Position numbers and translations under genes: made by a program | Notes under the pieces: generated by a model | What the model saw: only the letters and a program-made list of their open reading frames with translations | What the model was told of the DNA's origin: nothing | Database searches by the model: none | NCBI RefSeq assembly: GCF_900100165.1 | Contig: NZ_FNEO01000001.1 | Span: forward strand, 1,054,001 to 1,118,000 | Reading direction: 5' to 3' | From: Flavobacterium glycines | GTDB lineage: Bacteria > Bacteroidota > Bacteroidia > Flavobacteriales > Flavobacteriaceae | Length of the DNA stretch: 64,000 nt | Part shown: one piece after another, positions 61,405 to 64,000 of the stretch | Layout: every line of letters starts with the position of its first letter | Position numbering within the stretch: the first letter of the stretch is position 1

Positions 61405-62262
61405 TTAATTACTGTAAGCTGCCAGCCATTTTGCTTTAATAGTAGCGCGTGCCTCAATAAATTCTTTATCTGTTCCCTGAGCAATGGCATCAAGTGGAAA
61501 ACGAAGAGGGCGTTCTCCTTTTTTCATGCTGACCAATTCCAGTATTCCATCAGCAATAGTTTGCGGATTCATTTCAAACTGAGCCATTTTTCCAAAAAGT
61601 GAAGCTCCTAATGCATTGAATTTTTCTGTAGCTGCAGTACCATATTGGTCTAAGATTTCCTGTTTATCGGCATGGATACCCGCTTTTGAACCATTATTCA
61701 TTTCTGTAGGATATACACCTGGCTGAATGCTTACGTTTTCAATTCCGTAATCAGCAAGTTCGTCTTGTAAACCTTCAGTAATACTTTCTACGACTAATTT
61801 TGAAGAAATGTAAGGAATCATAAAAGGAAGTGTATGACCGCTTGCACCTGTAGTAATGTTGATGATAAGACCATTTCTTTCTTTTCGCATAGAAGGAAGC
61901 ACAGCCTGATAAGTGCGAAGTACTCCGTAAACATTGACATCAAACATTTTACTAATCTGATCGATTGAATAACCTTCTAATAGACCAAACCCGCTTACGG
62001 CTGCATTATTGATTAGGACATCAATTTTACCGTATTTATTAATTACTTTTTCAAAGGCCAGATTTACCGAAGCATCATCTGTAATATCAATATCTACTAC
62101 TTCAATGTTTGAAAGTTGCGAAAGTTCTTTTGCAGCTTCAGCATTTTTATCTTTTGTATTGCGCATTCCTGCAATTACTGAATGACCTGCATTAGCTAAT
62201 GTAATAGCTGTAAGTTTACCAAAGCCTGTACTTGTACCTGTAATGAAAATTGTTTTTGACAT
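61405..62262 (-). CDS. Short-chain dehydrogenase/reductase (SDR)
   Basis: 285 residues. NAD(P)-binding T-G-T-S-T-G-F-G (8-15), structural N-N-A (85-87) and catalytic Y-x-x-x-K (Y151, K155). The usual active-site Ser position before Tyr reads I-T-T-G-A, i.e. Thr138, with Ser141 nearby, so catalysis may use a shifted or Thr residue. Substrate unknown; the fold is that of classical SDRs acting on alcohols or ketones. It is the first gene of the operon and has a perfect Fnr-type palindrome 96 nt upstream. Confidence 0.92.
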   Translation of the reverse strand: MSKTIFITGTSTGFGKLTAITLANAGHSVIAGMRNTKDKNAEAAKELSQLSNIEVVDIDITDDASVNLAFEKVINKYGKIDVLINNAAVSGFGLLEGYSIDQISKMFDVNVYGVLRTYQAVLPSMRKERNGLIINITTGASGHTLPFMIPYISSKLVVESITEGLQDELADYGIENVSIQPGVYPTEMNNGSKAGIHADKQEILDQYGTAATEKFNALGASLFGKMAQFEMNPQTIADGILELVSMKKGERPLRFPLDAIAQGTDKEFIEARATIKAKWLAAYSN

Positions 62263-62299
62263 GATTTCTAATTTTTATAATGTTTATATTGTTTCTTTT

Positions 62300-62328
62300 G
62301 AACATTACAAAATTGCGCAGAATGCAAA
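62300..62328 (-). promoter_or_regulatory. Candidate promoter of the SDR operon
   Basis: On the minus strand TTTG (62328-62325), 17 nt, TAATGTTC (62307-62300): the -33 matches and the -7 keeps TA but ends GTTC, as expected of an activator-dependent promoter. The Fnr-type palindrome is centred about 73 nt upstream of the expected start. Confidence 0.45.
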
Positions 62329-62357
62329 ACCTGGGCATTGATTAGAAATAAGTAAAA

Positions 62358-62375
62358 ACTTGATCTAGATCAAGT
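62358..62375. promoter_or_regulatory. Fnr/Crp-type operator upstream of the SDR operon
   Basis: Perfect 18-bp palindrome ACTTGATCTAGATCAAGT; its core TTGAT-CTAG-ATCAA (62360-62373) equals the FNR-class consensus TTGAT-N4-ATCAA. The Crp/Fnr-family gene is next to it. Base-pair symmetry and position are seen; binding is inferred. Confidence 0.7.
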
Positions 62376-62389
62376 GTTTTGAAAAGACA

Positions 62390-62414
62390 TAAAAAAAGGA
62401 GCTGAAAAGCTCCT
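62390..62414 (-). terminator. Terminator after the Crp/Fnr gene
   Basis: Stem AGGAGCT (62397-62403) with AGCTCCT (62408-62414), GAAA/TTTC tetraloop and a T run on the minus strand. Confidence 0.85.
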
Positions 62415-62424
62415 GATGTATTGA

Positions 62425-63003
62425 TTATTTTTTTGCCGTTTGTTTCCTTATACGGCTTAATGTTTCCGGTGTCATTCCAAGATAAGACGCAATCATAGTT
62501 TGAGGAATTCTCGAAGCAAATCCGGGATATTTGCTTATAAAATTAAGATACTTTTCTTCTGCTGTAAAACTAAGCGATGCCTGAATTCGGTTTTGTGCTG
62601 CAATAAAACTTTTTTGCAGTATAGCATTTACCATATTGTTAAAGGCTGGAATCTCTCTGCACAAAAGCTCAAAATTGTCTTGTGTAAATAAGATTAATTC
62701 GCTGTCTTCAATAGCGTCTATGTTAAAGCGGGATGGCTGTTGGAACATTAAACTTTCCCTGTCTCCTGTCCACCAGTTTTCGATGCTAAAACTATTTACA
62801 TGTTCAGTTCCTTTTTCATCAACGGAATAAGTGCGTAAACAGCCGCGGGTAATAAAAGCATTGTATTTCCAGATATCACCCTCCTGAAGTAAATATTGTC
62901 GTTTACGTAATTTTTTAATAATTGCATACGACTGTATAAGTTCTGATTCTGTTTTTGTCAGTGTCGTTTTTTCGTCAAGATATTTTTGGAAAATTTCATA
63001 CAT
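62425..63003 (-). CDS. Crp/Fnr-family transcriptional regulator
   Basis: 192 residues. N-terminal cyclic-nucleotide-binding-like beta-roll (about 25-115; L-L-Q-E-G-D-I-W, I-E-N-W-W-T-G-D-R-E), a dimer helix (about 115-150), and a C-terminal winged helix with M-I-A-S-Y-L-G-M-T-P-E-T-L-S-R-I-R-K. The recognition helix has E-x-x-S-R (E-T-L-S-R), which in FNR-type proteins reads TTGAT half-sites. No N-terminal Cys cluster, so it is not an iron-sulfur oxygen sensor. The next genes downstream on the strand are the SDR, VOC and ABM genes, preceded by a matching palindrome. Confidence 0.9.
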   Translation of the reverse strand: MYEIFQKYLDEKTTLTKTESELIQSYAIIKKLRKRQYLLQEGDIWKYNAFITRGCLRTYSVDEKGTEHVNSFSIENWWTGDRESLMFQQPSRFNIDAIEDSELILFTQDNFELLCREIPAFNNMVNAILQKSFIAAQNRIQASLSFTAEEKYLNFISKYPGFASRIPQTMIASYLGMTPETLSRIRKQTAKK

Positions 63004-63081
63004 AGTTTGTAAAATTAGATAAAAGTTTCCGAATTATTAATTGGATTGTTTCATCAGTTTGAAAATGTTGAAATTTAATTA

Positions 63082-63999
63082 TTAAACCACCATCAGATTA
63101 CAACCACGGATATCCGAATTATCAAAACGTCCCAATACCTCGAAAGAGTTGTTGAGATATTTTTTACCCAAATCCTGCGTGGCGATAAAAGAACAGGAGT
63201 TGATGTTGGCCAAATCGATTACGTTGATTCCTCCTGTTTTTCCATTAGGAATATAAGTTAATGCATCTTCAGTATCGCGAATTAGGATGTTTATCCATGC
63301 AGGGCATTCGAATATTCCATTTCCTAATGAATAAGCCTGCGAAAGCAGTTCGGTCATTCCATATTCAGAGTGGATAGATGGAACACCAAATCCGGCACAA
63401 AGTTGTTCGTGCAGTTCTTCGCGAATCATTTCTTTTCTTTTGCCTTTCATACCTCCGGTTTCCATAATAATGGTATTTTGGAGTTGGAATTTTTGTTTCT
63501 CGATTAAATCGAGCAGGGCATAAGTTACCCCAATCAAAATTACATTTTGTCCAGATTCATCCAGTTCAATCAATTTTTTAATTAAATCCTCGTGATTGTG
63601 CAGGTAAAAACCACTTTCAGGATGATTAGAAAGTTTAATTAAATCCTCCACCATATAAATTAAGGAAGAACCTTCTCTTTCCAAATAAGAAGGCAGTAAA
63701 GCCAGAACTACATAGTTTTCGATGTTGCCGTAAAATTCAGTAAAGCCTTTTTGGTAACTTTCTTCATAAAGCGTTACATCAGTTACCAGGTGTTTGCTGG
63801 TAATCATACCGGTAGTTCCGCTGCTTGTAAAGGTAGTTTGGACGGGATTGGTATTAGAAACAATATCATGACTTTTGAAAAACTGAATAGGTAAAAACGG
63901 AATTTGTTGTAATGATTTTACTTTTTGGACATCGGTTTTCAAAAAGTTACAGAAGGATTGGTATACCAAATTGTTTTCGTATTGGTAACGAAACACTTT
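63082..63999 (-). CDS. LuxE-like acyl-protein synthetase (5' truncated by the window end)
   Basis: At least 304 residues; the frame continues off the end of the window (63996 is a GTG codon and not necessarily the start). T-S-S-G-T-T-G (about 57-63) is the adenylate-forming P-loop-like motif of the LuxE/ANL-related group, and Y-G-M-T-E-L (about 217-222) is the second conserved segment. LuxE activates fatty acids in luminescence operons, but here there are no lux genes in the window; relatives in flavobacteria are annotated as acyl transferases of unknown role. The gene starts upstream outside the window. Confidence 0.82.
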   Translation of the reverse strand, partial: KVFRYQYENNLVYQSFCNFLKTDVQKVKSLQQIPFLPIQFFKSHDIVSNTNPVQTTFTSSGTTGMITSKHLVTDVTLYEESYQKGFTEFYGNIENYVVLALLPSYLEREGSSLIYMVEDLIKLSNHPESGFYLHNHEDLIKKLIELDESGQNVILIGVTYALLDLIEKQKFQLQNTIIMETGGMKGKRKEMIREELHEQLCAGFGVPSIHSEYGMTELLSQAYSLGNGIFECPAWINILIRDTEDALTYIPNGKTGGINVIDLANINSCSFIATQDLGKKYLNNSFEVLGRFDNSDIRGCNLMVV

Positions 64000-64000
64000 T

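Noticed and set aside
61405..62262. SDR gene as a pseudogene because of the missing active-site Ser
   Set aside because: The frame, Tyr and Lys are intact and Thr can replace Ser in some SDRs; there is also a nearby Ser141.

Overview
The window is an AT-rich chromosomal segment of a Bacteroidota bacterium, almost certainly a Flavobacterium or close relative. The evidence is the proteins themselves (hybrid two-component regulator beside glycoside hydrolases, DUF3098, DUF4271, DUF4296, DUF5686, LpxH-type hydrolase, MMPL/RND exporter), the scarcity of Shine-Dalgarno sites, and many promoters of the Bacteroidota type (-7 TAnnTTTG, sometimes with -33 TTTG). No rRNA, insertion sequence, prophage, CRISPR array or obvious defence island is visible. 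It reads as mostly core genome with small accessory patches.

Layout. 1-7.7 kb: the end of an alpha-glucan locus (3' end of a GH13 enzyme, a 1330-residue HTCS regulator, a secreted GH31 enzyme, a lipoprotein). 7.7-10.8 kb: a GIY-YIG ORF beside tRNA-Ala(GGC), an enoyl-CoA hydratase, queD and lpxH. 10.8-21.6 kb: GT9 glycosyltransferase, MFS carrier, recJ, HopJ-family protein, rsmI, acidic protein, tdk, glycine-zipper lipoprotein, rpoN and asnS. 21.6-26.9 kb: a 600-bp gene-free stretch full of palindromes, an orphan ORF, a GH63 glucosidase and a secreted MORN-repeat protein. 27-35.6 kb: MscS channel, MMPL exporter, CPA2 antiporter, SMR exporter and a DUF5686 outer-membrane protein. 35.7-43.6 kb: frr, pyrH, patatin, a thioredoxin-like protein, three unrecognised envelope proteins, truB, uppP, DUF3098 and ftsX. 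43.7-47.2 kb: TauE/SafE carrier, porin, ModE-like regulator and a small barrel protein. 47.2-59.9 kb: leuS, a zinc peptidase, a haem lipoprotein, a PAS histidine kinase, hemD with DUF4271, a GT2 mannosyltransferase, dihydroorotase, DUF4296, an epimerase and tyrS. 59.9-64 kb: an accessory oxidoreductase operon (SDR, VOC-SnoaL fusion, ABM) below a Crp/Fnr regulator, then a LuxE-like gene cut by the window end.

Working together: the GH13, GH31 and HTCS genes form a maltodextrin-type utilisation system. frr/pyrH, truB/uppP/DUF3098/ftsX and DUF4271/hemD are compact housekeeping runs, with two stop-start overlaps of the TAATG type. The SDR operon has a perfect TTGAT-N4-ATCAA palindrome upstream, and the adjacent Crp/Fnr protein carries the E-x-x-S-R recognition-helix signature known to read that half-site, so a complete local regulatory circuit can be proposed.

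The most unusual non-coding content is in the intergenic DNA. There are two inverted copies of a composite three-hairpin repeat whose stems covary (21825-22045), a dispersed repeat built around CCGATAGCTATCGG-type palindromes, iterated-word hairpins around several genes, a 43-bp tandem repeat that runs into the tyrS promoter, and a 12-bp copy of the tRNA-Ala 3' end on the far side of the GIY-YIG ORF. No large, clearly new multi-gene system was found.
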